Below are positions 49,959-58,564 of a stretch of DNA of 64,000 nt, in pieces. The notes under the pieces were generated by a model. It saw only the letters and a program-made list of their open reading frames with translations, made no database searches and was not told the origin of the DNA. Each line of letters opens with the position of its first letter. Position 1 is the stretch's first letter. Source of the DNA: Bacteroides stercoris ATCC 43183. Its GTDB lineage: Bacteria; Bacteroidota; Bacteroidia; Bacteroidales; Bacteroidaceae. The stretch is taken from assembly GCF_025147325.1 (NCBI RefSeq), contig NZ_CP102262.1, positions 2,356,001 through 2,420,000 on the forward strand, written 5' to 3'. The translations under genes and the position numbers were made by a program.

Positions 49959-50177
49959 GTTTTGTCTATCTGTCAGTCTTTTAACAGACAGTAATCGTGC
50001 ATAAATGCTAATTTGTCAGCTTCTGCCGTTAACCGCTGTTAAGTCCCAAATATTCACTGTTAAAAGAGAACAAAAAAGAGTGACAAGCGGAATAACAGAA
50101 CGATTTTTGTCGTTATTTTAACGTCAGAATGTTAAATGAGATTTGAATATTAACAATTAAAGAAAATAGAAAGTAAT
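49959..50177. promoter_or_regulatory. Region upstream of htrA with repeated TTAACAG boxes
   Basis: TTAACAG or its complement CTGTTAA occurs at 49981-49987, 50036-50042 and 50057-50063, and CTTTTAACAG (49978-49987) is a perfect inverted match of CTGTTAAAAG (50057-50066). Another GTTAAC lies at 50028-50033. No TAnnTTTG box is evident, so an alternative sigma or activator is possible. No gene is seen. Confidence 0.45.
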
Positions 50178-51707
50178 ATGAAACAGACAACAAAAAACAT
50201 CCTTGGAGTTGCAGCCATTGTAGTTCTGAGTGCAGGAGTGGCCGGTGTTACCACTTATAAGATGCAGAATAAGGAAAAGTCTGCTACATTCAGCGAATTG
50301 TTCCAGCAGAACCCTAATAATTTACGGTTGGCTGCTTATAACGCGACGGATGCGCAGCCTGTTGACCTGACGCAAGCGGCAGAAAGTTCGGTTCATGCCG
50401 TAGTACATATACGTGCCAAACAGTTGAGCAAGACTCAGACAGTGCAGAGCATGCCGGATATTTTTGACTTCTTCTTCGGTGACGGTCGCGGACAGCAGCG
50501 TCAGATACAGACCCAGCCGCGCGTAGGTTTCGGCTCCGGCGTGATTATTTCCAAAGACGGCTATATCGTAACCAACAACCACGTGGTTGAGGGTGCTGAT
50601 GAAATTACCGTGAAACTGAACGATGACCGCGAGTTGAAAGGCCGCATCATCGGTACTGACCCCAGCACCGACCTTGCGCTGATTAAGATTGAGGGTGACG
50701 ATTTCCCCACAGTACCGGTAGGCAACTCCGACGAACTGAAAGTAGGTGAGTGGGTGTTGGCGGTAGGTAACCCGTTCAACCTGAACTCTACCGTAACAGC
50801 CGGTATCGTCAGTGCAAAGGCTCGTGCCATCGGTGCAACGGCGTCCAACGGACAGGCTGCGAATATCCAGTCTTTCATCCAGACGGATGCTGCCATCAAT
50901 CAGGGCAACAGTGGTGGTGCTCTGGTTAATGCAAGAGGTGAGCTGGTAGGTATCAACGCCATGTTGTATTCACCGACAGGTGCATACTCCGGCTACGGCT
51001 TTGCAATCCCCACCAGCATCATGACGAAAGTTGTAGCGGACTTGAAGCAGTTCGGTACGGTACAGCGTGCTTTGCTGGGTATTACCGGTACTACACTGGG
51101 CACAGACCTGCAAATGGACGAAAGACTGGCTGAGGAAATGAAGAAGAAAGCCGACGAACTCGGTGTGAAGGAAGGTGTCTTGATTGCCGAAGTTGTAGAA
51201 GGCGGTTCTGCTGCCGGTGTGTTGAAGTCGGATGACGTTATCGTCGGTATTGACGGTAAGAAGGTGCATAAGTTTACCGATTTGCAGGAAGTGCTGGCTA
51301 AGCATCGTCCGGGCGATAAAGTAAAGGTGAAGGTAATCCGTGACAAGAAAGAGAAGGAATTTGTATTGACGCTGAAGAACTCTCAAGGCAATACGAAAGT
51401 AGTGAAAGATGCCGGAATGGAACTGTTGGGTGCAGCTTTCAAACCTGTATCTTCCGAATTGAAGAGACAACTTAACTTGGGTTACGGCTTGGAAGTAACC
51501 GGAGTGTCCAACGGTAAAATGGCAGATGCCGGTATCCGTAAGGGATTCATCATCCTCAAGGCGAACAATGTACAGATGAAGTCGGTAGAGGATCTGGAGC
51601 AGGTACTGAAAGCTGCCGCCCAATCTCCCGAACAAGTGTTGTTTATCACCGGTATGTTCCCGTCGGGCAAGCGTGCAAGTTATGCTGTTGATTTGAGCCA
51701 GGAATAA
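50178..51707 (+). CDS. DegQ/HtrA (Do) family serine endopeptidase
   Basis: 509 residues with an N-terminal membrane anchor or signal segment (NILGVAAIVVLSAGVAGVTT). The trypsin-like domain has an intact triad: His135 (VTNNHVVEGA), Asp165 (STDLALIKIE) and Ser245 (NQGNSGGALVNARG). Two PDZ domains follow (about 305-400 with VAEVVEGGSAAGVLKSDDVIVGIDG-type sequence, and 420-505). It degrades or refolds misfolded periplasmic proteins under stress. It is monocistronic and has an unusual upstream region with TTAACAG repeats and a terminator behind it. Confidence 0.95.
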   Translation: MKQTTKNILGVAAIVVLSAGVAGVTTYKMQNKEKSATFSELFQQNPNNLRLAAYNATDAQPVDLTQAAESSVHAVVHIRAKQLSKTQTVQSMPDIFDFFFGDGRGQQRQIQTQPRVGFGSGVIISKDGYIVTNNHVVEGADEITVKLNDDRELKGRIIGTDPSTDLALIKIEGDDFPTVPVGNSDELKVGEWVLAVGNPFNLNSTVTAGIVSAKARAIGATASNGQAANIQSFIQTDAAINQGNSGGALVNARGELVGINAMLYSPTGAYSGYGFAIPTSIMTKVVADLKQFGTVQRALLGITGTTLGTDLQMDERLAEEMKKKADELGVKEGVLIAEVVEGGSAAGVLKSDDVIVGIDGKKVHKFTDLQEVLAKHRPGDKVKVKVIRDKKEKEFVLTLKNSQGNTKVVKDAGMELLGAAFKPVSSELKRQLNLGYGLEVTGVSNGKMADAGIRKGFIILKANNVQMKSVEDLEQVLKAAAQSPEQVLFITGMFPSGKRASYAVDLSQE

Positions 51708-51765
51708 CAAAAACATGATAATCAGGTAAGAAGATTGTAATATAAGCAAAGAAAGATGAAAAGAA

Positions 51766-51798
51766 AGGTGTCGGCGAATACTTGCCGACATCTTTTTT
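51766..51798 (+). terminator. Terminator after htrA
   Basis: AGGTGTCGGC pairs with GCCGACATCT around 8 nt, then TTTTT. Confidence 0.85.
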
Positions 51799-51848
51799 GT
51801 TGTATAAGTAAGGTATAAATAAGGTGAAAAAGTTTCGGCATGTTAGTG

Positions 51849-51876
51849 TTGTAATAAATAATTTGTCGTAACTTTG
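51849..51876 (+). promoter_or_regulatory. Promoter of rpoD
   Basis: TTG at 51849-51851 and TAACTTTG at 51869-51876, 17-nt spacer. Confidence 0.65.
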
Positions 51877-51899
51877 CAACCCAAATCTGTATTATAAGA

Positions 51900-52760
51900 A
51901 TGAGACAACTAAAAATTACCAAAAGTATCACTAACAGAGAGAGCGCTTCTCTTGACAAGTATTTGCAGGAAATCGGTCGCGAAGACCTCATTACAGTCGA
52001 AGAAGAGGTAGAGCTCGCTCAGCGCATCCGCAAGGGTGACCGTGTTGCACTGGAGAAATTGACACGTGCCAATCTGCGTTTCGTTGTATCTGTAGCCAAA
52101 CAGTACCAGAACCAGGGTTTGAGTTTGCCCGACTTGATTAACGAGGGTAATTTAGGACTGATTAAGGCTGCCGAAAAGTTCGATGAGACACGTGGTTTCA
52201 AGTTCATCAGTTATGCAGTATGGTGGATACGTCAGTCCATTTTGCAGGCTTTGGCAGAGCAGTCGCGTATTGTGCGTCTTCCCTTGAACCAGGTAGGCTC
52301 GCTGAATAAAATCAGCAAGGCTTTCTCCAAGTTCGAGCAGGAAAACGAACGTCGCCCGTCGCCCGAAGAACTTGCCGATGAACTGGAAATCCCTGTTGAC
52401 AAAATCTCCGATACGCTGAAGGTTTCCGGCCGCCATATTTCGGTAGACGCGCCTTTCGTTGAAGGAGAAGACAACAGCTTGCTCGATGTGCTGGTCAACG
52501 ACGACTCTCCTATGGCCGACCGCTCTTTGGTGAACGAGTCTCTTGCGAGGGAAATTGATAGAGCTCTTTCTACGTTAACCGATAGGGAAAAAGAAATCAT
52601 ACAGATGTTTTTCGGTATCGGACAGCAGGAAATGACATTAGAGGAAATCGGCGACAAATTCGGTCTCACACGTGAGCGTGTCCGCCAGATTAAGGAAAAA
52701 GCAATCAGAAGATTAAGACAAAGTAATCGTAGTAAATTGCTCAAATCTTATTTGGGATAA
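51900..52760 (+). CDS. rpoD: RNA polymerase primary sigma factor RpoD (SigABfr type)
   Basis: 286 residues, short because region 1.1 and the non-conserved insert are missing, as in Bacteroidetes. Region 1.2 is [27 protein letters not shown]; region 2 has [27 protein letters not shown] and [15 protein letters not shown] motifs; region 4 ends [29 protein letters not shown]. In Bacteroidetes this sigma recognises TTTG/TAnnTTTG promoters, the type seen throughout this window. It is monocistronic with a clear promoter and terminator. Confidence 0.97.
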   Translation: MRQLKITKSITNRESASLDKYLQEIGREDLITVEEEVELAQRIRKGDRVALEKLTRANLRFVVSVAKQYQNQGLSLPDLINEGNLGLIKAAEKFDETRGFKFISYAVWWIRQSILQALAEQSRIVRLPLNQVGSLNKISKAFSKFEQENERRPSPEELADELEIPVDKISDTLKVSGRHISVDAPFVEGEDNSLLDVLVNDDSPMADRSLVNESLAREIDRALSTLTDREKEIIQMFFGIGQQEMTLEEIGDKFGLTRERVRQIKEKAIRRLRQSNRSKLLKSYLG

Positions 52761-52800
52761 ATAAGAATATCGGTTTCTGACAAATAAAAGAAATTAAGAA

Positions 52801-52836
52801 AACCGGTCTGTCCAGAGTGGATGGCCGGTTTTTTTA
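52801..52836 (+). terminator. Terminator after rpoD
   Basis: AACCGG and CCGGTT close a stem with an inner TCC/GGA pairing, followed by seven T. Confidence 0.7.
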
Positions 52837-52837
52837 T

Positions 52838-52845
52838 TATCTTTG
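52838..52845 (+). promoter_or_regulatory. -7 box of the gene at 52872
   Basis: TATCTTTG, directly after the rpoD terminator and 26 nt before the start codon. It excludes the longer upstream start of this frame. Confidence 0.65.
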
Positions 52846-52871
52846 CCCCATTAAACAATCAAAAAGAAGTT

Positions 52872-53264
52872 ATGAAGCACATAAAAATAGTATTTGCAGT
52901 GATGCTCGTATTTACTTTGTGTACAGCGTTTACAATGAAAAGCCATAAGCCTGTTTATGCTTTTGGCGTAGCGGCGTCTTTCAATGATTCGGTAGTGTAT
53001 TGTACGGAAATCCAAGTATTGGACAGTACGGCACTGGACAAGAACGGTTTTTTGCCCAAGCGTGACTTGTACAGCTATCAATTGAAAAACTATCTGGAAT
53101 ACGATTTGAAGAAACCCGATTATACGTGTATGATCTATTTCAGTGAGAATAAAAAGAAACTGGAAAAGGAAGCTGTCAAGGTAAAGGCGAAGTATAAGAA
53201 GAGCACAATGGTGTTGCAGGCTATTACGTCGGATAAGTTCAGTTTTAAGAAGCCGGAAGAGTAA
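52872..53264 (+). CDS. Small secreted protein of unknown function
   Basis: 130 residues from ATG 52872, chosen because a -7 box lies between it and the earlier ATG at 52821. The signal peptide is IKIVFAVMLVFTLCTAF. The mature part has FGVAASFNDSVVYCTEIQVLDST, a central YSYQLKNYLEYDLKKP helix and a Lys-rich end (KKKLEKEAVKVKAKYKK). Two cysteines in the mature part could form a disulfide. I recognise no domain. The C11 peptidase gene starts 30 bp downstream and could share the transcript. Confidence 0.7.
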   Translation: MKHIKIVFAVMLVFTLCTAFTMKSHKPVYAFGVAASFNDSVVYCTEIQVLDSTALDKNGFLPKRDLYSYQLKNYLEYDLKKPDYTCMIYFSENKKKLEKEAVKVKAKYKKSTMVLQAITSDKFSFKKPEE

Positions 53265-53294
53265 TCGGTGCGTTGCAACAATTATACGATACCT

Positions 53295-54491
53295 ATGAGA
53301 ATGAAGCTTTATACATTGCTGTGCATATCTTTTTTCCTTTTGTTTACGGCTTGTAATCAAGATGATGATCCGGTGCCACCTGAGGTAGGAAGTAGAACCG
53401 TGCTTGTTTACATTGTAGCGGATAATAACTTGTCGTCATTTGCGAAGGAAGATGTGGAAGAGATGATTGCAGGCATGGAATCCGTTGATTTGTCATCCAG
53501 TAACTTGCTGGTATATCAGGATGACAGGGTAGCACCAGTTTTGTTCCGGATCTCTAGAAACAAGAAAGGGCGTTTGGAGAAGGAGATAATCAAGGAGTAT
53601 GCAGAGCAGGTATCCACGAAGGCCTCTGTGATGAAGGAGGTAATGCACCGTGCTTTCTATGAATATCCGGCAGACAGTTACGGTTTGGTTTACTGGTCGC
53701 ACGCAGACGGCTGGATTCCTTATCCGGTACCTTCGGCTTCTACACGCTGGATAGGGCAGGATACAGGAGAGGGGCAGGATAACCGTATGAATATATCTGA
53801 CTTTGTTGATGTATTGGATGACGGGATGCCTCACTTTGACTTTATAATGTTTGACGCATGCTTTATGATGTCTGTAGAAGTGGCTTATGAGGTGCGTAAT
53901 TATACCGATTATTATATCGGTTCGCCTACGGAGAATCCGGGTCCGGGCGCTCCTTATGACAAGGTTGTTCCTTATATGTTTAAACCGGGCGCGGCTGCAC
54001 AAATGGCAGAAGCCTACTTTAATCATTATAAGGATAATTATAAAGCAGGAGAGGGTATCTCGAATGCAAACTGGACAGGCGGAACTTCCATTTGCGCTGT
54101 AAGGACAGATGCGTTGGATGATTTGGCGGATGTGACAGGGCAACTCTTGGAGCGCGCGGACAACGAAAGCGTGCCTTCTTTTAATACGGTGTTTGATTAT
54201 GATAAGCGGGATATGGAAGAAGGACATGTCGGTTACTATGATTTCTCGCAGATGATGGAAATGCGGCTGGATGCCGATGCTTATGTTGCTTGGAAGAATG
54301 TGTTTGATGCTTCTATTGTCTATTGGAATACTACAGATAAAAATTACTCCATGTTCAAAAGAATGTTTTCAATGGAAGGAACAAACGGCATTACGCATTA
54401 TATCCCCCTTTCGGTTGATTCCAAAGCTGCTGAGGCTTACCGTTCCATGGCTTGGTATAAAGCTGCGGGACTCGAAAATATGGGCTGGTAG
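53295..54491 (+). CDS. Clostripain-like (C11 family) cysteine peptidase lipoprotein
   Basis: 398 residues from ATG 53295. The signal peptide ends in LFTACNQ (lipobox Cys). The caspase-like fold is recognisable: RTVLVYIVADNNLSSFAKEDVEEM at the start, catalytic His in GLVYWSHADGW and catalytic Cys in FIMFDACFMMSVEVAYE. C11 peptidases prefer Arg or Lys at P1 and some in Bacteroides activate toxins or pili by proteolysis. Activation sites for autocleavage are not obvious. It could be surface-exposed; the substrate is unknown, and any link to fimbrillin maturation is speculation. Confidence 0.88.
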   Translation: MRMKLYTLLCISFFLLFTACNQDDDPVPPEVGSRTVLVYIVADNNLSSFAKEDVEEMIAGMESVDLSSSNLLVYQDDRVAPVLFRISRNKKGRLEKEIIKEYAEQVSTKASVMKEVMHRAFYEYPADSYGLVYWSHADGWIPYPVPSASTRWIGQDTGEGQDNRMNISDFVDVLDDGMPHFDFIMFDACFMMSVEVAYEVRNYTDYYIGSPTENPGPGAPYDKVVPYMFKPGAAAQMAEAYFNHYKDNYKAGEGISNANWTGGTSICAVRTDALDDLADVTGQLLERADNESVPSFNTVFDYDKRDMEEGHVGYYDFSQMMEMRLDADAYVAWKNVFDASIVYWNTTDKNYSMFKRMFSMEGTNGITHYIPLSVDSKAAEAYRSMAWYKAAGLENMGW

Positions 54492-54537
54492 TATGTAGTA
54501 GGAATAGAAAGGACTTTGAATATGATATGGTTATAAT

Positions 54538-54571
54538 GGAGATGCGTCCGAGAGGATGCATCTCTTTTTTT
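54538..54571 (+). terminator. Terminator after the C11 peptidase gene
   Basis: GGAGATGCGTCC pairs with GGATGCATCTC around GAGA, then seven T. Confidence 0.8.
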
Positions 54572-54756
54572 ATGTTTTTCGTTATATTTTATAACTTGCA
54601 ATGATTAAACTGCATGTTTTTAATAATAGCTTATTCTTCTTGTTATACAGGTATAATATATTATTAAATAGTATATTAACATTATTTTCCTAAGGAAACT
54701 ATTTTATATTGGAAATTATTACTTCCTTTGCAGTATCAAACTAAAAAGAAAGAAAT

Positions 54757-57213
54757 ATGAAATATGTAATTATCGGTGGCGTTGCAGGTGGAGCCACGGC
54801 TGCTGCCCGGTTAAGAAGAATAGATGAGCAAGCTGAAATCATTTTATTGGAGAAAGGCAAATACATTTCCTATGCCAATTGCGGATTACCTTATTATATA
54901 GGCGGTGTTATCGCCGATCGCGAAAAACTATTGGTTCAGACTCCCGCATCATTCGGTAAACGTTTCCGTATCGATGTGCGGGTAGAGAACGAAGTAATCG
55001 CAATCGATCCGGAAAAGAAAACATTGACTATCCGTAAAGCAGATGGAAAGGAATATGAAGAAACCTATGACAAACTTCTGCTTTCTCCGGGAGCCAATCC
55101 GGTGAAACCGCCTTTGGAAGGCATTGACTCGGAAGGTATCTTTACGCTTCGCAATGTAGAAGATACCGACCGGATTAAGGCTTATATCACAGACAAGCAA
55201 GTAAAACGCGCAGTTGTAGTAGGCGCAGGCTTCATCGGACTTGAGATGGCGGAAAACCTGCATCATGCGGGCGTTACGGTTTCTGTTGTAGAGATGGGCA
55301 ATCAGGTTATGGCGCCTATCGACTTCTCCATGGCTGCACCTATTCACCGGCATCTGATCGAAAAAGGCGTTTCTCTTTATCTGGAAGAGGGCGTTACCCG
55401 TTTCCGGCGTACTGAAGAGGGAATTACCGTTTTTCTGAAAAGCGGAAAAACGATTCCTGCCGATATGGTATTGCTTTCTATCGGTGTGCGTCCGGCAACG
55501 GCATTGGCGCAACAGGCAGGTTTGGAGTTGGGCGAAACGGGCGGTATCCGGGTAGACGAGCACTTGGAAACTTCCGTAAAAGACATCTATGCTGTGGGCG
55601 ATGCCATTGAATATCCCCATCCGCTGACCGGAAAACCGTGGCTCAACTATCTGGCCAATCCGGCAAACCGTCAGGGACGCATCGTTGCCGATAATATGGC
55701 CTTGGGCAATACCACATCCTACGAAGGAGCTATCGGTACATCCATCGCCAAAGTCTTTGATATGACGGTAGCTTCTACCGGACTTGCCGCCAAGCGTCTG
55801 AAACAATGGGGTATGGAGTATCAAAGCTCGGTAACCCATTCTGCTTCGCATGCAGGTTATTATCCCGATGCGTTGCCTCTGACCTTGAAACTGACGTTCC
55901 ATCCGAAAACCGGAAAACTCTATGGTGCGCAATGCGTAGGCTACGAGGGAGTGGATAAGCGCATCGACCAGATAGCGGGACTTATCAAACATGGCGGAAC
56001 CGTTTACGATTTGATGGAAACGGAGCACACCTATGCACCGCCTTTCTCATCGGCAAAAGACCCTATTGCCATAGCCGGATACGTGGCTTCCAATATTATC
56101 AGCGGCGCCATGCCGGTTATTTCCTGGCGCGAACTGGCAGAGAAGAAAGACGAAGTAATGCTGATAGATACCCGTACCCCTGAAGAATTCTCGTTCGGAA
56201 CGATTCCGGGAGCTGTCAATATCCCGCTGGACGAGATGCGCGACCGTTTGTCGGAAATACCGGCGGATAAGCCCGTCGTGCTTTTCTGTGCCGTAGGTTT
56301 GCGCGGATATTTGGCACAACGTATTCTGATAGGACGCGGTTATCGCAATACGGCCAACTTGATAGGCGGATATAAGACCTATTCTACAGCAGTGGCGCCC
56401 ATTCCTGCTCCTACGGCATCATCGCCGGCTCAGCCTGCTGCATCCGCTCCGTCGCAATCGGCACAGAGCGGTTCTGCCAAAGAGCCTTTGAGGGTTAATG
56501 CCTGCGGCCTGCAATGTCCCGGCCCTATCATGCAGGTAAAGAAAGCCATGGACAGCATCGCTCCGGGCGAGCGGGTGGAAATTGTGGCGACCGATGCCGG
56601 ATTCGCACGTGATGCTTCTGCCTGGTGTGCCACTACGGGCAACAAGCTGATAGAGAAAAAGGAAGAAAAAGGACGCTACACGGTATTGCTTGAAAAAGGC
56701 GATGAGGCTTGTGCCTGCCCGTCGTCTCTTCCGGCAGCAGGCGGACGGGGAAAAACTTTAATTCTTTTTAGCGATGATTTAGACAAGGCTTTAGCTACCT
56801 TTGTACTCGCTAACGGCGCAGCGGCAACCGGACAGAAAGTGTCGATATTCTTCACCTTCTGGGGATTGAATGTCTTGAAGAAGATACAGAAACCCCGGAC
56901 AGAGAAAGATATTTTCGGAAAGATGTTCGGTATGATGCTTCCGTCCAGTTCATTGCGGCTGAAACTGTCCAAAATGAATATGATGGGCTTGGGCAGCAGG
57001 ATGATGCGCTTCCTGATGAAGCGGAAAGGAATAGATTCTTTGGAATCGTTGCGTTCTCAGGCGTTGGCGCAAGGAGTTGAGTTTATTGCTTGTCAGATGT
57101 CTATGGATATGATGGGCATCCGGCGCGAAGAATTGCTGGACGAAGTTACCATAGGCGGTGTGGCGACCTATATGGAGCGCGCGGACAAGGCGAATGTGAA
57201 TCTATTTATATAA
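54757..57213 (+). CDS. CoA-disulfide reductase-like / rhodanese / TusA / DsrE four-domain fusion
   Basis: 818 residues. Residues 1-310 are an FAD/NAD(P)H oxidoreductase (VIIGGVAGGATAAARLRR) with the redox Cys42 in ANCGLPYYIGG, as in CoA-disulfide and polysulfide reductases; 320-440 is the dimerisation domain. A rhodanese (about 450-545) has Cys511 in LFCAVGLRGY. After an Ala/Pro/Ser linker (about 550-575) comes a TusA-like domain with Cys583 and the CPGP Cys587 (ACGLQCPGPIMQ), then a DsrE/F-like domain (about 665-818, TLILFSDDLDKALATFVLANGA). All four handle bound sulfane sulfur, so the protein probably passes persulfide along one chain. A MarR gene follows 8 bp later. Confidence 0.9.
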   Translation: MKYVIIGGVAGGATAAARLRRIDEQAEIILLEKGKYISYANCGLPYYIGGVIADREKLLVQTPASFGKRFRIDVRVENEVIAIDPEKKTLTIRKADGKEYEETYDKLLLSPGANPVKPPLEGIDSEGIFTLRNVEDTDRIKAYITDKQVKRAVVVGAGFIGLEMAENLHHAGVTVSVVEMGNQVMAPIDFSMAAPIHRHLIEKGVSLYLEEGVTRFRRTEEGITVFLKSGKTIPADMVLLSIGVRPATALAQQAGLELGETGGIRVDEHLETSVKDIYAVGDAIEYPHPLTGKPWLNYLANPANRQGRIVADNMALGNTTSYEGAIGTSIAKVFDMTVASTGLAAKRLKQWGMEYQSSVTHSASHAGYYPDALPLTLKLTFHPKTGKLYGAQCVGYEGVDKRIDQIAGLIKHGGTVYDLMETEHTYAPPFSSAKDPIAIAGYVASNIISGAMPVISWRELAEKKDEVMLIDTRTPEEFSFGTIPGAVNIPLDEMRDRLSEIPADKPVVLFCAVGLRGYLAQRILIGRGYRNTANLIGGYKTYSTAVAPIPAPTASSPAQPAASAPSQSAQSGSAKEPLRVNACGLQCPGPIMQVKKAMDSIAPGERVEIVATDAGFARDASAWCATTGNKLIEKKEEKGRYTVLLEKGDEACACPSSLPAAGGRGKTLILFSDDLDKALATFVLANGAAATGQKVSIFFTFWGLNVLKKIQKPRTEKDIFGKMFGMMLPSSSLRLKLSKMNMMGLGSRMMRFLMKRKGIDSLESLRSQALAQGVEFIACQMSMDMMGIRREELLDEVTIGGVATYMERADKANVNLFI

Positions 57214-57221
57214 ACGGAATA

Positions 57222-57569
57222 ATGGAAACTTTATGTAGAATCCGCGATATTTACCGGGCGATAGCCGAGTTTGAAGTAAAATTCATGCAGGAGTTTGACT
57301 TGTCGTTGAATGAGGGTATGCTGTTGTGTACCCTGCTCAATACGCCCAAACTCACCTCCAGCGAGATAGCGGAAGCGCTCGGACTGTCAGCTTCCAATAC
57401 TTCCAAGGTAATCCGCTCGGTAGAGGACAAGAAGCTGATTACCCGACTGGTGGGAAAAACGGATAAGCGTCAGATGCACTTTGCGCTGACGCCGGAAGGG
57501 AAGAGCCGTATTACGGTCATTAAAAACAGCACTCCCGAAATTCCGGCCCTATTGCAGGAGATTGTTTAG
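57222..57569 (+). CDS. MarR family transcriptional regulator
   Basis: 115 residues from ATG 57222. A winged helix is clear: SLNEGMLLCTLLNTPKLTSSEIAEAL, the recognition helix LSASNTSKVIRSVEDKKLITR, and a wing KTDKRQMHFALTPEGKS. It begins 8 bp after the sulfur-transfer fusion and is co-transcribed with it, so it probably senses persulfide or another oxidant and controls that operon. Cys5 and Cys36 are the only cysteines and could serve as sensors. The longer frame that starts inside the previous gene is not credible. It converges with rlmH. Confidence 0.85.
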   Translation: METLCRIRDIYRAIAEFEVKFMQEFDLSLNEGMLLCTLLNTPKLTSSEIAEALGLSASNTSKVIRSVEDKKLITRLVGKTDKRQMHFALTPEGKSRITVIKNSTPEIPALLQEIV

Positions 57570-57585
57570 GGAGAGGCTTTCCGGT

Positions 57586-58059
57586 TTATTCATGGTGATA
57601 CGGCCCGCCGTTCAGTATGGTCATGGCACGGTATAACTGCTCCACAAAGATAAGTCTTATCATCTGATGCGAAAAGGTCATGCGCGAAAGAGACAGCTTT
57701 TCGTGTGCCGCTTCATAGACTTTGGGGGAGAAGCCGTAAGGGCCGCCAATAATAAAAACCAGCCGTTTGTTTACGGTGTTCATCTTGCGCTTCATATAGT
57801 CTGCGAACTCTATGGAGCGCATTTCTTTTCCGCCCTCATCCAGCAGCACCACCACATCGCCCGGTTGGAGCGCTTTCAGTATCAGTTCGCCCTCTTTTTC
57901 TTTTTGTACGTCTGCGGAGAGGCTTTTGGTATTTTTCAGTTCCGGGATAACTTCCATATCGAACGAGAGATAGCGTCGCGTGCGCTGTATGTAGTCATTG
58001 ATGGCTGTAATAAAGTGCTGTTCTACGGTTCGTCCTACGACGAGCAAGGTCATTTTCAT
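57586..58059 (-). CDS. rlmH: 23S rRNA (pseudouridine1915-N3)-methyltransferase
   Basis: 157 residues, a complete SPOUT methyltransferase: MKMTLLVVGRTVEQHFITAI at the start, GDVVVLLDEGGKEMRSIEFA, the SAM-binding FIIGGPYGFSP, and the C-terminal SLSRMTFSHQMIRLIFVEQLYRA plus GGPYHHE. It methylates pseudouridine 1915 in helix 69 of 23S rRNA on the assembled 70S ribosome. It has its own -7 box and is divergent from the DUF4783-nadC pair. Confidence 0.96.
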   Translation of the reverse strand: MKMTLLVVGRTVEQHFITAINDYIQRTRRYLSFDMEVIPELKNTKSLSADVQKEKEGELILKALQPGDVVVLLDEGGKEMRSIEFADYMKRKMNTVNKRLVFIIGGPYGFSPKVYEAAHEKLSLSRMTFSHQMIRLIFVEQLYRAMTILNGGPYHHE

Positions 58060-58079
58060 ATGAATTACTGATTTTCGTG

Positions 58080-58087
58080 CAAAAATA
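58080..58087 (-). promoter_or_regulatory. -7 box of rlmH
   Basis: CAAAAATA on the plus strand reads TATTTTTG on the minus strand, 21 nt upstream of the start codon. Confidence 0.55.
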
Positions 58088-58141
58088 ATCCTTTCCTGTG
58101 AGAATGTCGCTTTTCTTTTCTTGTTATTTATAAGATTTGCT

Positions 58142-58149
58142 TACCTTTG
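58142..58149 (+). promoter_or_regulatory. -7 box of the DUF4783-nadC operon
   Basis: TACCTTTG, 22 nt before ATG 58172, which supports that start over the earlier in-frame ATG at 58121. Confidence 0.6.
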
Positions 58150-58171
58150 CCTATCATTAATACTTGTGAAA

Positions 58172-58564
58172 ATGAATAAACGAGTAGTAATATTATGGCT
58201 CTGCTTCTTTGTCTGGACAGTTTCGCTTATGGCACAAGACGTACCGGCAGGAGTGGTCGCCGCCTTTAAAAAAGGAAATTCTCAGGAACTGAACGGGTAT
58301 CTGAGTGATAAAGTGGAACTGATTCTGGAGAGTCGTTCAATCAATGTCGACAACCAAGCGGCAGAGAAAAAGATGGCATCTTTCTTTTCCGGTAATCGGG
58401 TGAGCGGTTTTACGGTGAATCACCAGGGAAAGCGCAATGAGTCGAGTTTCATAGTCGGTACGTTGACAACCGCGAACGGAAACTTCCGGGTGAATTGTTT
58501 CTTTAGAAAAGTGGCAGGCAAATATGTGATACACCAAATAAGAATAGATAAGACAAATGAATAA
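58172..58564 (+). CDS. DUF4783-type periplasmic protein
   Basis: 130 residues from ATG 58172. The signal peptide (VVILWLCFFVWTVSLMAQ) is followed by a small alpha+beta domain of the NTF2-like kind: VPAGVVAAFKKGNSQELNGYLSDKVELIL, FFSGNRVSGFTVNHQGK, SFIVGTLTTANGNFRVNCFF and YVIHQIRIDK. This is the DUF4783 family of Bacteroidetes; the function is unknown. The gene overlaps nadC by 8 bp, so translation is coupled. A direct link to NAD synthesis is not known. Confidence 0.75.
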   Translation: MNKRVVILWLCFFVWTVSLMAQDVPAGVVAAFKKGNSQELNGYLSDKVELILESRSINVDNQAAEKKMASFFSGNRVSGFTVNHQGKRNESSFIVGTLTTANGNFRVNCFFRKVAGKYVIHQIRIDKTNE

